64,000 nt of DNA from Aedoeadaptatus nemausensis (GTDB lineage Bacteria; Bacillota; Clostridia; Tissierellales; Peptoniphilaceae), in contig NZ_CAIJCS010000022.1 of the NCBI RefSeq assembly GCF_903819165.1, forward strand, positions 47,751 through 111,750. The letters are read 5' to 3'. Positions 46,052-54,348 of this stretch are shown piece by piece. The stretch's first letter is position 1. The number at the start of each line of letters is the position of its first letter. The notes under the pieces were generated by a model, which worked only from the letters and a program-made list of their open reading frames with translations, did no database searches and was not told the origin of the DNA. A program made the position numbers and the translations under genes.

Positions 46052-46654
46052 ATGAAATTTAACTTAAAGAAACTCACCGTCGCACTTTTAGCCCTGGCCC
46101 TTGCCGTGCCCGTTACGGCCTGCAGCAACAAGGCGGAAAATACGGGAAACAGTGGAAATGTAGCCGCCGAACAGGGCGCAGCACAACAAGGGGAAATGCC
46201 CGCTACATTCCCCGAATTCACCGGCGCCGATTTAGACGGCAACAAACTGGATCAATCCGTATTTAAAGAACACGCCGCCACGGTAGTAAACTTTTGGTTT
46301 ACTGACTGCGGAGCCTGCGTTCAGGAAATGCCCACCCTTCAAAAATTAGCCGACGGCTGGAAAGATCAGGACGTGGCCCTTAAAGGTCTCTTAGTAGAAC
46401 GGGATAAAAACGATAAGGCGAAGGACATTCTTAAGACGAAGGGCGTCAATTATCAAAACATCGTTCCCGACGAAGGCGATGCCATCGACGGAATGATCGT
46501 CAATATTTTCGCCTTCCCCACCACCATCGTCGTCGATCGAAACGGCAATATTGTAGGGGACCCCATTCAAGGAAGCCTGGATACCCAAGACAAAATAAAA
46601 GCACTTCAAGATCGCATCGACGAAGTAGTAGCGAAGGATAAAGAAAATAAATAA
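46052..46654 (+). CDS. TlpA/ResA-like thioredoxin-fold lipoprotein
   Basis: 200 aa. Lipoprotein signal ending V-T-A-C (cysteine about 24), N/A/Q-rich linker, then an AhpC-TSA/Redoxin domain with the active site WFTDCGACVQEMP (C-G-A-C rather than C-E-P-C), a FAFPTTIVVDRNG cis-proline segment and a charged C-terminal helix. Anchored on the outer face of the membrane; expected disulfide reductase or methionine-sulfoxide reductase partner. One base separates it from the upstream polyferredoxin gene; GAAGGAG before the ATG. Confidence 0.9.
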   Translation: MKFNLKKLTVALLALALAVPVTACSNKAENTGNSGNVAAEQGAAQQGEMPATFPEFTGADLDGNKLDQSVFKEHAATVVNFWFTDCGACVQEMPTLQKLADGWKDQDVALKGLLVERDKNDKAKDILKTKGVNYQNIVPDEGDAIDGMIVNIFAFPTTIVVDRNGNIVGDPIQGSLDTQDKIKALQDRIDEVVAKDKENK

Positions 46655-46680
46655 AAAACGGCCCTAAGGGGCTCTTAGAG

Positions 46681-46910
46681 TGACCCCATAAAGTTGGACT
46701 TAATCGAGTAAGCATTTGCTTACTCGATTTTGTTTTACATAACTTATTTTCTATGCGGATTGCATGCGTTCACGGTATTGTTTCGGACTTAGACCTCCTA
46801 ACTTTTCTTTGATTCGATCGTTGCTGTAGTAGCGAATAAAGCATTAGATGGCCCGGACGAGTTCTCTCCGGCTTCGGTAGAGGATGACAGCTGAGAGAGT
46901 GCTTAGTAGA
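46681..46910 (-). mobile_element. Truncated IS3/IS150-type insertion sequence
   Basis: The terminal repeat begins TGACCCCATAAAGTTGGACT (46681-46700), 17 of 20 identical to the repeat at 63907. The minus strand from about 46905 to stop codon 46751-46753 encodes the C-terminal end of an orfB transposase (FIRYYSNDRIKEKLGGLSP, then KQYRERMQSA), with an in-frame TAA at 46844-46846. The rest of the element is missing; the remnant abuts the AT-rich metal-efflux island. No gene is seen from 46910 to 47013. Confidence 0.8.
46702..46737 (+). terminator. Hairpin terminator inside the IS end
   Basis: Perfect 12-bp stem AATCGAGTAAGC-ATTT-GCTTACTCGATT followed by TTTGTTTT. It could end transcription of the tlpA operon entering the element; the operon's own hairpin (GGCCC-TAAG-GGGCT at about 46661-46674) has no T-tract. 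Confidence 0.75.
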
Positions 46911-47013
46911 ATCCTTCAGCCGGACCTAAAATACCCTACTTCAAGAATGAAATATATCAATATATTCTTAGCAATCAAAAAAGAGGATAGTATGAAAACT
47001 TCCTCTTTCTCTT

Positions 47014-48861
47014 TTATATATCTTTTTTCAAAATCCTCATTGCCCATAGGACTGCTATTATTGTAACTCCAACATCTCCAAATATTGCTAGCCACATATT
47101 TGCATAGCCTAGTAGTCCTGATATGAGGATTCCTATTTTGACTGCCATTATGAAAGTCACGTTTTGCCTTACTGTCCTATTGGTAAGGTCTGAGATTTTC
47201 ATTAGCTTGCTCATCTCTCTAAATTCTCCGTTAACTACGAGTATATCGGATGATTCTATAGCAAGGTCAGATGCTGTTTCTCCCATTGATATACCAACAT
47301 CTGCATTGGTAAGGACTGGGGCGTCGTTGATACCATCTCCTACAAAGACTGTAGGAAGTCCTTTATCTTGGTAGCCTTTCATAATTTCTAGCTTCTGGTC
47401 TGGCATGACTTCTGCGTAGTAGTCATCTAGGCCAAGTTCTTTGGCTGTTTCTTCAACTGCATTTTTGCCATCGCCTGATACTACAGCTATATTTTCAAAA
47501 TAGTTGTGAAGATCTTCTATAGTTTCAAATGATTGGTCTTTGATTTCATCTTCGATTATTACTTTTGCAGCAAGTTTGTCATCTATAGATACATAGATTG
47601 CCCTGTCATTTTCCTCTCCATCATAGCCAATAAATCTAGCAGAACCTATCTTGATTAGGTCGCCATCCTTGCTAGTAGCTCTTACACCAAGGCCCTTTTC
47701 ATTGGTCACTTCTTCAAACAAATCATGTTTTTCATCACGGTCTAGACTTTCTACTATCCCTTTTGCTATAGGATGGGTACTCATGAGCTCGATATTGTAT
47801 ATATAATCGAGGATTTTTTCCCTATCATGGTCAGTAAAATATTCTATATCTTTTACTTTGAAATTCCCTGTAGTGAGGGTTCCGGTTTTGTCGGATAATA
47901 GGACTTTGGCATTATTTAGTCCTTCAAAATACTGGCTTCCTTTTATAAGGATTCCATTTTCACTAGCTAGGCCAAGGCCTGACATAAAGCTTAGTGGGAC
48001 TGATAATACTAGGCCACATGGGCATGATATTACTAAAAATGTAGCTGCTAAAAATACATATTCATACCAATCTCCTCCAAAAAATAGGGGAGGGATGATA
48101 GCTACTATAAGCGCAATAGCTACAACAATTGGGGTATAGACTCTGGCAAATTTTGTTACCATTTTTTCACTTTGAGATTTACTTTCTGCGGAATCTTCTA
48201 TAATCTCCATAATCTTTGCTGCAACAGAATCATCAAATTCTTTTTGGGCGCGTATTTTGATAATACCCTCAGTAAGAAGGGATGAAGATATAATCTCAGA
48301 CCCTACTTCGGCTTCTACTGGCATGGATTCTCCAGTGACAGAGGATGTATCAAGGAGGCCGTGACCTTCTATAACGACACCATCCACACCAATTTTCTCA
48401 CCATCACGAACCAGGAGGATATCTCCTACTTCTACATCATCTAGGTCGATTTCTGTAGTAGAACCATCTGGGTTTACCTTATTGGCCACATCAGGCACTA
48501 AGTCTAGAAGTCCTTCTATGTTTTGGCGGGACTTATGGCTTGCTATATTTTCAAATAAATCACCAAAATTATAAAAAAGTATTACAGCAATTGCTTCTAT
48601 ATATTGGCCTAGGGTGAAGGCTGCAATTGATGCTATAGACAAAAGGAAGTTCTCATCCATGGCCTGGCCACGGATGATTCCCTTAAACCCTTTTATCAAA
48701 ACATTCCATGCGGATAGCAAGTAGGCTAATAAAAAACCACCCACAATCCATATATTTTCACCTATAGTATTCCTTAATACTGCTAATATAGCAGTAAAAA
48801 TACCTATAGCTATAAGTTTACTAAGCTCCTTTTTATGAGAATCTGTCATAGACTCAAACAT
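47014..48861 (-). CDS. Heavy-metal P1B-type ATPase (Zn2+/Cd2+-type efflux pump)
   Basis: 615 aa, lacking the N-terminal metal-binding domain. Membrane helices frame the metal site CPCGLVLS (in the CPC helix); phosphorylation motif DKTGTLT with D324, the P1B-specific THPIA histidine-proline, GDGINDAP and the C-terminal helix GDVGVTIIAVLWAMRIL whose aspartate is the ligand of Zn/Cd pumps. Hence P1B-2 (ZntA/CadA) type is most likely. The missing HMA domain is encoded separately just upstream. Strongly AT-rich codon use, unlike the ribosomal genes: laterally acquired. Regulated through the ArsR operator at 49407. Confidence 0.9.
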   Translation of the reverse strand: MFESMTDSHKKELSKLIAIGIFTAILAVLRNTIGENIWIVGGFLLAYLLSAWNVLIKGFKGIIRGQAMDENFLLSIASIAAFTLGQYIEAIAVILFYNFGDLFENIASHKSRQNIEGLLDLVPDVANKVNPDGSTTEIDLDDVEVGDILLVRDGEKIGVDGVVIEGHGLLDTSSVTGESMPVEAEVGSEIISSSLLTEGIIKIRAQKEFDDSVAAKIMEIIEDSAESKSQSEKMVTKFARVYTPIVVAIALIVAIIPPLFFGGDWYEYVFLAATFLVISCPCGLVLSVPLSFMSGLGLASENGILIKGSQYFEGLNNAKVLLSDKTGTLTTGNFKVKDIEYFTDHDREKILDYIYNIELMSTHPIAKGIVESLDRDEKHDLFEEVTNEKGLGVRATSKDGDLIKIGSARFIGYDGEENDRAIYVSIDDKLAAKVIIEDEIKDQSFETIEDLHNYFENIAVVSGDGKNAVEETAKELGLDDYYAEVMPDQKLEIMKGYQDKGLPTVFVGDGINDAPVLTNADVGISMGETASDLAIESSDILVVNGEFREMSKLMKISDLTNRTVRQNVTFIMAVKIGILISGLLGYANMWLAIFGDVGVTIIAVLWAMRILKKDI

Positions 48862-48864
48862 ATC

Positions 48865-49089
48865 CTACCTCACTAAGACAGTCCCTGGCTCAAGTTTATC
48901 AGCAAGTCTATTAGCCTCATCAAAGATAGCATCTTCATTAGCACCATCAGCTAATTCCATCTTTAGCTTCAAAGTTAGGAATGATAGGTTGGCATCATTT
49001 ACTCCATCAATTTTCTTAACAGCCTCTTCAATCTTTGCTGCACAATTTGGACATAGGTCATCACTTACTACTTTATATTTAACTTTCAT
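48865..49089 (-). CDS. Stand-alone heavy-metal-associated (HMA) domain protein
   Basis: 74 aa ferredoxin-like HMA fold with metal-binding C-P-N-C (C13/C16) after VVSDDL, and acidic second half. Equivalent to the N-terminal domain of CadA, here as a free protein 3 bp upstream of the pump gene, so it probably delivers metal to the pump or senses it. GGAGAAT precedes the start. Confidence 0.85.
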   Translation of the reverse strand: MKVKYKVVSDDLCPNCAAKIEEAVKKIDGVNDANLSFLTLKLKMELADGANEDAIFDEANRLADKLEPGTVLVR

Positions 49090-49098
49090 TATATTCTC

Positions 49099-49398
49099 CT
49101 ATTCTTTAATATGTTCTAATCCTATCATAAAAATCGTCTTGACGTGGTCATCGGCAAGTTCGTAGTATATTGACTTGCCACTTCTCTTGGAACTGGCCAA
49201 ATTGTTATCCTTCAAGCTCCTTAGCTGGTGGCTTATAGCCGACTGGCTCATATCCAAGACTTCTGCAATTTCGCCTACAGAAGTGGGTCCACTAAAAAGC
49301 ACATTCATGATTCTAAGCCTAGTCGAATCACCAAAAACCTTAAAAAGGTCAGCTAAGTCAAATAAAATTTCCTCATCTTTGATAGCTATCATTATCAC
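49099..49398 (-). CDS. ArsR/SmtB family metal-sensing repressor (CzrA-like)
   Basis: 99 aa winged helix: DLFKVFGDSTRLRIMNVL, recognition helix MSQSAISHQLRSLKD and wing SSKRSGKSIYYEL. The last helix reads DDHVKTIFMIGLEHIKE: D and H two apart, a second H eleven residues later and E three after it, i.e. the alpha-5 Zn/Co site of CzrA with Glu in place of the last His. No CXC arsenic motif in the recognition helix. Represses the operon until zinc-like metal binds. First gene of arsR-HMA-ATPase. Confidence 0.9.
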   Translation of the reverse strand: MIMIAIKDEEILFDLADLFKVFGDSTRLRIMNVLFSGPTSVGEIAEVLDMSQSAISHQLRSLKDNNLASSKRSGKSIYYELADDHVKTIFMIGLEHIKE

Positions 49399-49406
49399 CT
49401 CTATTC

Positions 49407-49426
49407 ACATGAATGAGCGTTCATGT
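49407..49426. promoter_or_regulatory. Probable ArsR/SmtB operator
   Basis: Inverted repeat ACATGAA-TGAGCG-TTCATGT, matching the TGAAYR-N2-YRTTCA type of SmtB-family operators. It lies between the -10 box and the regulator's start codon, overlapping the expected transcription start. Confidence 0.8.
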
Positions 49427-49428
49427 AT

Positions 49429-49456
49429 ATTGTAGCAGATATCGAAATTTTGTCAA
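49429..49456 (-). promoter_or_regulatory. Promoter of the metal-efflux operon
   Basis: On the minus strand TTGACA (49456-49451) and TACAAT (49434-49429) with a 16-bp spacer, directly followed by the inverted repeat. Confidence 0.82.
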
Positions 49457-49528
49457 GGCGTATATTTGTTATGATAAATTTACATTTATATTTTGTTTAA
49501 CGGGCAAACTATTCTATAGGAGGCTGGT

Positions 49529-50111
49529 ATGGTAGAAGAACTTTTTACAGTTAAAAATTTAAAATCGTGGCATGAGCCAGAAAAAAACATCTTAGATGGG
49601 TGCGGTTTTAGTCTCAATCAAAATGAAGTTGTGGCACTTGTAGGCAGTAATGGCTCTGGGAAAACAACCCTTATCAAAACTATTATGGACATACATTCTA
49701 ATTACAAGGTGGATGAAATTAGTTTTATGGGCAAAAATTCTGATTTCAAAGACCCATACTTTAAAGAAAATAGGCTGGCAGCTTTTTCAGATTATAAAGC
49801 CTTTAGGTATTGGAGTTTTTGGGAATATGCAGAATTTTGTACAAAATATATGGCAGAGAAATCGATGAAACTTACATAGAATCCTTGATGCAGGGTTTTA
49901 ATTTTAACAAATATGAAAACTACATACTAAAAGATCTATCTATGGGAAATGCCAAAAATTTTACATTATAGCTGCTCTTGGCCTTAAATTACCTTTTTTA
50001 GTCTTAGATAAGCCTGTAGATGGCCTAGACTTTGAATCTACTGTGTTTTTGTACCAAGAATTAAAAAATATAAAACATAGGCCGTTTTTTTATTTGAGAA
50101 AACTCAGCTAG
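49529..50111 (+). pseudogene. Broken ABC transporter ATP-binding protein
   Basis: The first 116 codons (ATG at 49529, AGGAGG upstream) give an ABC ATPase start with Walker A GSNGSGKTT. The frame then breaks at about 49860: the continuation reads YGREIDETYIESLMQGF and LKDLSMGNAKNF in another frame, and after a second shift near 49965 IAALGLKLPFLVLDKPVDGLD, where the Walker B glutamate is also K. Two frameshifts and the mutation mark a decayed gene of the lantibiotic/bacteriocin-export type size class. AT-rich like the neighbouring island; no permease partner. Confidence 0.8.
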
Positions 50112-50246
50112 ATTCAATATAATGAAACAACCTATGGGTCTGTATTGAATGATTCTATGGGAGTTTTTTTAACTATATAAGAAACGTCTGATTATAGAGG
50201 TTTAGTTTTTTTAATATTCAAATAATCGATAGAAGACAGATGAGAA

Positions 50247-50275
50247 TTGACTAAATGATGACAATCGATTATAAT
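50247..50275 (+). promoter_or_regulatory. Promoter of the Gate-domain protein gene
   Basis: TTGACT (50247-50252), 17-bp spacer, TATAAT (50270-50275). The ~105-nt leader contains three short hairpins: GTCTA-TTTT-TAGAC, GTACA-TATTAT-TGTAC and GCACTA-CGGTA-TAGTGC (50352-50368), the last ending just before the CGGAGG site. Confidence 0.75.
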
Positions 50276-50380
50276 ATATTTAAAGATTGATCGTCGTCTA
50301 TTTTTAGACAGACAAATCACAGTACATATTATTGTACAAATTAAATTAGAAGCACTACGGTATAGTGCACGGAGGTTATT

Positions 50381-51547
50381 ATGGATGGCACGAACGGCAA
50401 GAAAAAAGTAAAAGCCATAGGGCTGGAAACTTTTGTATTCCTCGTCGTATTCATCGGTGGATTCGCCTTGATCGGTCGTAAAATGGGCGTCGGCATGATG
50501 TTCAAAACGATGATGGCCACGGCACACGATCTACTACTTTCAACTGTATTCTTAATTATGGCTATGGCGGTACTGGCCGGCGCCATAAGCGGCGTTTTAT
50601 CGGAGTTCGGAGCAATTGCTCTTATTAACAAGATCTTTGCCCCCCTCATGAAACCGATTTGGGGTCTGCCCGGCGCAAGTATTACGGGGGCAGTAGCAAC
50701 TTTCTTATCGGACAATCCGGCGATCATATCTTTTGCTAAGGATAAGACATTTACTCAATACTTTAAGAAATATCAGGTACCGGCACTCTGTAACCTGGGT
50801 ACATCCTTCGGGATGGGGCTAATAGTTACTACCTTTATGATTGCCCAAGGAACAGAATTTATTGCCCCCGCCATTATAGGAAATGTGGGCGCTATTCTCG
50901 GTTCCATCGTCAGTGTGCGTTTAATGATGGCACAGACGAAAAAATATTACGGCGATCAAGCCGAAGAACCTTATGACGACGATATGGATATAGATGATCT
51001 GGAAGCGAAGGGCGAATTCCGCTACATTCGCGAAGGAAATCTCTTCCAAAGAACATTGGACGCTCTCCTCGAAGGGGGCAAGACCGGTGTTGAAATGGGT
51101 CTTTCCATTATCCCCGGCGTCCTTATCGTATGTACTTTCGTTATGATGATTACATTCGGCCCGGGAGAAAGCGGAGAATACACAGGCGCTGCCTATGAAG
51201 GCGTTAAATTCCTTCCCTTCGTAGGACAAAAGCTGCAATTTATCTTCGAACCCCTATTCGGTTTCCAATCTCCCGAAGCTATCGCATTTCCCATTACGGC
51301 ATTAGGCGCCGTAGGTGCGGCCATTTCCCTCGTACCGAACTTTATCGAAACCGGCGTCGCATTTCCCAACGACATCGCCGTCTTTACGGCCATGGGTATG
51401 TGCTGGTCCGGCTACCTTAGTACCCACATCGGCATGATGGACGCATTGGATTCCCGCCCATTGGCAGGAAAAGCCATTTTATCCCATACCATCGGCGGTC
51501 TCGTGGCAGGTATATCGGCCCACTTGATCTTTATGTTAATAGGATAA
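50381..51547 (+). CDS. Gate-domain (nucleoside-recognition type) membrane protein, CD0519/CD1768-like
   Basis: 388 aa, eight or nine membrane segments. Two related halves each carry a Gate-like signature: IFAPLMKPIWGLPGASITGAVATFLSDNPAI (conserved G-x-P-G, D-N-P) and a later GAVGAAISLVP region. A central charged cytosolic loop lies around 180-220. The family resembles a C. difficile membrane protein family; substrates are unproven (nucleoside or anion transport have been suggested for Gate proteins). Own promoter and terminator; normal GC again, i.e. outside the imported island. Confidence 0.75.
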   Translation: MDGTNGKKKVKAIGLETFVFLVVFIGGFALIGRKMGVGMMFKTMMATAHDLLLSTVFLIMAMAVLAGAISGVLSEFGAIALINKIFAPLMKPIWGLPGASITGAVATFLSDNPAIISFAKDKTFTQYFKKYQVPALCNLGTSFGMGLIVTTFMIAQGTEFIAPAIIGNVGAILGSIVSVRLMMAQTKKYYGDQAEEPYDDDMDIDDLEAKGEFRYIREGNLFQRTLDALLEGGKTGVEMGLSIIPGVLIVCTFVMMITFGPGESGEYTGAAYEGVKFLPFVGQKLQFIFEPLFGFQSPEAIAFPITALGAVGAAISLVPNFIETGVAFPNDIAVFTAMGMCWSGYLSTHIGMMDALDSRPLAGKAILSHTIGGLVAGISAHLIFMLIG

Positions 51548-51550
51548 GAA

Positions 51551-51576
51551 AAGCGCAGCGCAAGCTGCGTTTTTTA
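51551..51576 (+). terminator. Intrinsic terminator
   Basis: CGCAGC-GCAA-GCTGCG hairpin followed by T6. Confidence 0.88.
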
Positions 51577-51637
51577 TTGCCTACAGATGAAAGTATGATA
51601 AACTTTCAGTAAACATATTTTATTCTTAGGAGGCCCC

Positions 51638-51994
51638 GTGAAATCATTACATCTTTTAAAACTACGTTCCTATCTCCTCGTCGCCTTATTGGCCCTAACC
51701 CTTCGGCAAATTCTGGGCCTTATGGGCATGGTTGGTCAGGTGACCGATCCCCAGCAAATTGCAGGCTGCGTCGTCGCCGTCATAGGCTTTTTGCTCTATC
51801 GCTATGAAATCACAAAAGGCTACACCCACAAAACGCCCGGGCCCGGAGGACTCGGCGGACCCGTCCTAAACGGCGCGAGCATCGTCGGATTGTCCTTAAT
51901 TTTCTTCGGCGTCAGCTTTTTAAAGGGCATTGCCGTCATCCTCATCTTTGCCCTGGTGCTCTATCTCTTACACCTGTTGATTCGAGAAAGATAA
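51638..51994 (+). CDS. Small membrane protein of unknown function
   Basis: 118 aa, GTG start 4 bp after AGGAGG. Hydrophobic segments at about 9-28, 41-55, 79-96 and 97-113, with a GPGGLGGP loop in between. I do not recognise the family. It is a single gene between two terminators. Confidence 0.65.
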   Translation: MKSLHLLKLRSYLLVALLALTLRQILGLMGMVGQVTDPQQIAGCVVAVIGFLLYRYEITKGYTHKTPGPGGLGGPVLNGASIVGLSLIFFGVSFLKGIAVILIFALVLYLLHLLIRER

Positions 51995-52008
51995 TAAAAC
52001 CTAAAATG

Positions 52009-52033
52009 AAGGCTCCCTTGGCGGAGCCTTTTT
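52009..52033 (+). terminator. Intrinsic terminator
   Basis: AAGGCTCC-CTTGGC-GGAGCCTT hairpin followed by T3. Confidence 0.82.
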
Positions 52034-52124
52034 GCGGTATAAAGGCGGTTAAGATAGCAAGGGAAGTAGGGTCATGGTATAGTTAAGATAAGAACCGAAA
52101 TTATGAAAATAGAAAGGATGCACT

Positions 52125-53003
52125 ATGCACTACACAGGACAAACATTTCGCCCCCCTCGAGAGGCTTATTCACCCCTGCTCGAGGTAACGGTGGGCTGCT
52201 CACATAATAAATGCACTTACTGCTCGATGTACAAAGATGTATCGTTTCGCCCGGCGCCGAAAGAACAGATCTTGGCAGATCTTCAGGAACTCTCCCAGTT
52301 CAGTGATCGAATCGATCGAATCTTCCTCTTAAACGGCGACCCTTTCATTTTAGATACGAAATACCTTCTGACCCTCGCCGATTGGATTCACGATTACCTG
52401 CCCCATGTGGAAACCATTACCTGCTACGCATCCATCTTCGACATTAAAAACAAAACCGTCGACGATTTGAAGCGCCTAAGAAAAGCGGGCTATGATCAAC
52501 TCTATATCGGCATCGAAACCGCCCACGATCCCACCCTGAAGCGTATTAAAAAAGGTTGCACGCAAGAAGATGAGTATCGCGAGCTTGCCAAGCTGGAAGA
52601 GGCGAATATTGACTGGATTTGCATGGTAATGACAGGTATTGCCGGAAAAGAAGACAGTTTCATTCACGCCGAGGAGACGGCGGCCCTTTTAAACAAACAT
52701 CAGCCCCGTAGCGTGGCGCCCCTAACCACGTCGGTCCATCCGGGAACGGAGCTGGAGCTGGAGATGATGCGAGGCGAATACATTCCCTTGACGGAAGGGG
52801 ACATCCTCCTCGAGGAGATTCACCTTTTAGAACATTTGGAATTAAACGACAGAGCCCTTTTCTTCGGCGGTCACGCTTACAATATGGCGCCGATTATCGG
52901 CCGTTTCTCCGAAAAAGAAGAAATGCTCGAAAAGCTCCGCGCCACTTACGACAATATGAGCGAAGCTCAACTAAACGCGCGCTTAAGACGCACCGGGTAT
53001 TAA
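52125..53003 (+). CDS. Radical SAM protein with CX4CX2C cluster motif
   Basis: 292 aa. The cluster motif is GCSHNKCTYCSMYK, i.e. C-X4-C-X2-C instead of the usual C-X3-C-X2-C; this version occurs in a COG1032-like group of oxygen-independent radical SAM proteins. Further typical elements: LLNGDPFIL (GGE-like strand) and YIGIETAHDPTLKRIKKG. Reaction unknown. The stop is 1 bp before the decarboxylase GTG, and YciI follows, so the three form an operon; a common substrate cannot be stated. Confidence 0.88.
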   Translation: MHYTGQTFRPPREAYSPLLEVTVGCSHNKCTYCSMYKDVSFRPAPKEQILADLQELSQFSDRIDRIFLLNGDPFILDTKYLLTLADWIHDYLPHVETITCYASIFDIKNKTVDDLKRLRKAGYDQLYIGIETAHDPTLKRIKKGCTQEDEYRELAKLEEANIDWICMVMTGIAGKEDSFIHAEETAALLNKHQPRSVAPLTTSVHPGTELELEMMRGEYIPLTEGDILLEEIHLLEHLELNDRALFFGGHAYNMAPIIGRFSEKEEMLEKLRATYDNMSEAQLNARLRRTGY

Positions 53004-53004
53004 A

Positions 53005-54348
53005 GTGAAACGTCCGCTTTTTGAACGGCTCCGATCCTTTCGGGGAGACGTAAATTTCGCCATGCCCGGCCATAAAAATCGGGTGACCTTCGATTTTGAT
53101 TTACGAGACGATATGACGGAAATTGTCGGTGCCGACAATCTCCTGAATCCCGAGGACTGTATCAAAGCGTCCCAGGAAAATATAGGGAAGGCCTACGGGG
53201 TAGCTCAAAGCCTGATGGTGCCCGCAGGCTCCACGACCGCCATAAAAATCGCCCTCTTCCTCGCCACAAGGCCGGGGGATAAGGTACTCGTCCAGCGCAA
53301 CAGCCATCTTTCCCTCTTCCACGCTGCGGTAAGTTTGAATTTAAACCTTTCTTATTTGGAAGGGGAAGTGGACGAGGAGGAGGGCCTCTTTGCAGGCATA
53401 ACGCCGGAATCCGTGGAAGAAGCACTGGAGGCCGATCCCGGAATAAAGGCCGTGTTTTTAACGAGCCCGGATTATTTCGGCGGCATCTTGCCCTTAAAAG
53501 AGATCGCCCACATCGTCCACAGTCGGGGGAAGAAACTTATCGTCGACGAGGCCCACGGCGCTCACCTGGCCTTCAGCGAACTTAAAGAATATTCAGCCGT
53601 CAACTATGCAGATTACAGCGTACAGTCCCTCCACAAGACGGCCCCCGCCCTTACGGGAGCGGCCCTCCTTCACCTAAAGGAAGAAGAGGAAAGAAACCGC
53701 GTGCTGAAGGGAATGCAACACTTCCTCTCCACATCCCCATCCTATCTCACCATGCTTTCTTCGGAATTCGCCGTCGCCGCCATGGAAGAACAATATGACG
53801 ACGAGCGAGTAAACTATTGGCGAGAGGAGATTATAAAAAGTGTAGGCGATCTCTACGTCCCTCGACGAGAAGGGAGGGGGCTTATCGCCCACGATCCCTC
53901 GAAGCTTCTCTTTCATATGGGGGGAAGAAAAGGGAGTGAGGTAGTAGAATCCTTGGCGAAAAGGGGTATTCACTTAGAAATGGGCGATCGCCATTATGCC
54001 CTCGCCATCTTGTCGCCTTACAATACGGACGAGGACTTTCGAAAGCTCATAGGGGAATTAAAGGATCTGCCTACGGGAGAACCGGAGACATTATATTGGA
54101 AAAGGCCGCCCCAAGCGGAAATCGCCCTTTCGCCAAGAGAGGCCTTCTTCAGCCCGACCCGATCCCTTCCCGTGGAAGAAAGTGTAGGGTCCGTCGCCGC
54201 CGATACGATCACGCCCTACCCGCCGGGAATTCCCATCATTACTTATGGGGAGCGGATATCTCGTGAGATAGCAGAGTACATCATGGAATATCCCGACGCC
54301 ATAGGTAATTCAGACGGCACTATTACCGTTGTAAAGGAGGAATTATGA
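53005..54348 (+). CDS. Orn/Lys/Arg decarboxylase family PLP enzyme
   Basis: 447 aa with a GTG start coupled to the upstream stop; no clear binding site is visible. Fold-type I, PLP lysine in SLHKTAPALTG (lysine about 212), DEAHGAH with the cofactor aspartate, PGHK near the N-terminus, and the C-terminal family domain ending in ADTITPYPPGIPIITYGE. The N-terminal wing domain of the large inducible decarboxylases is absent, as in the Bacillus YaaO/SpeA group. Substrate (arginine, lysine or ornithine) is not decidable from sequence alone. Overlaps the YciI gene by 4 bp. Confidence 0.9.
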   Translation: MKRPLFERLRSFRGDVNFAMPGHKNRVTFDFDLRDDMTEIVGADNLLNPEDCIKASQENIGKAYGVAQSLMVPAGSTTAIKIALFLATRPGDKVLVQRNSHLSLFHAAVSLNLNLSYLEGEVDEEEGLFAGITPESVEEALEADPGIKAVFLTSPDYFGGILPLKEIAHIVHSRGKKLIVDEAHGAHLAFSELKEYSAVNYADYSVQSLHKTAPALTGAALLHLKEEEERNRVLKGMQHFLSTSPSYLTMLSSEFAVAAMEEQYDDERVNYWREEIIKSVGDLYVPRREGRGLIAHDPSKLLFHMGGRKGSEVVESLAKRGIHLEMGDRHYALAILSPYNTDEDFRKLIGELKDLPTGEPETLYWKRPPQAEIALSPREAFFSPTRSLPVEESVGSVAADTITPYPPGIPIITYGERISREIAEYIMEYPDAIGNSDGTITVVKEEL

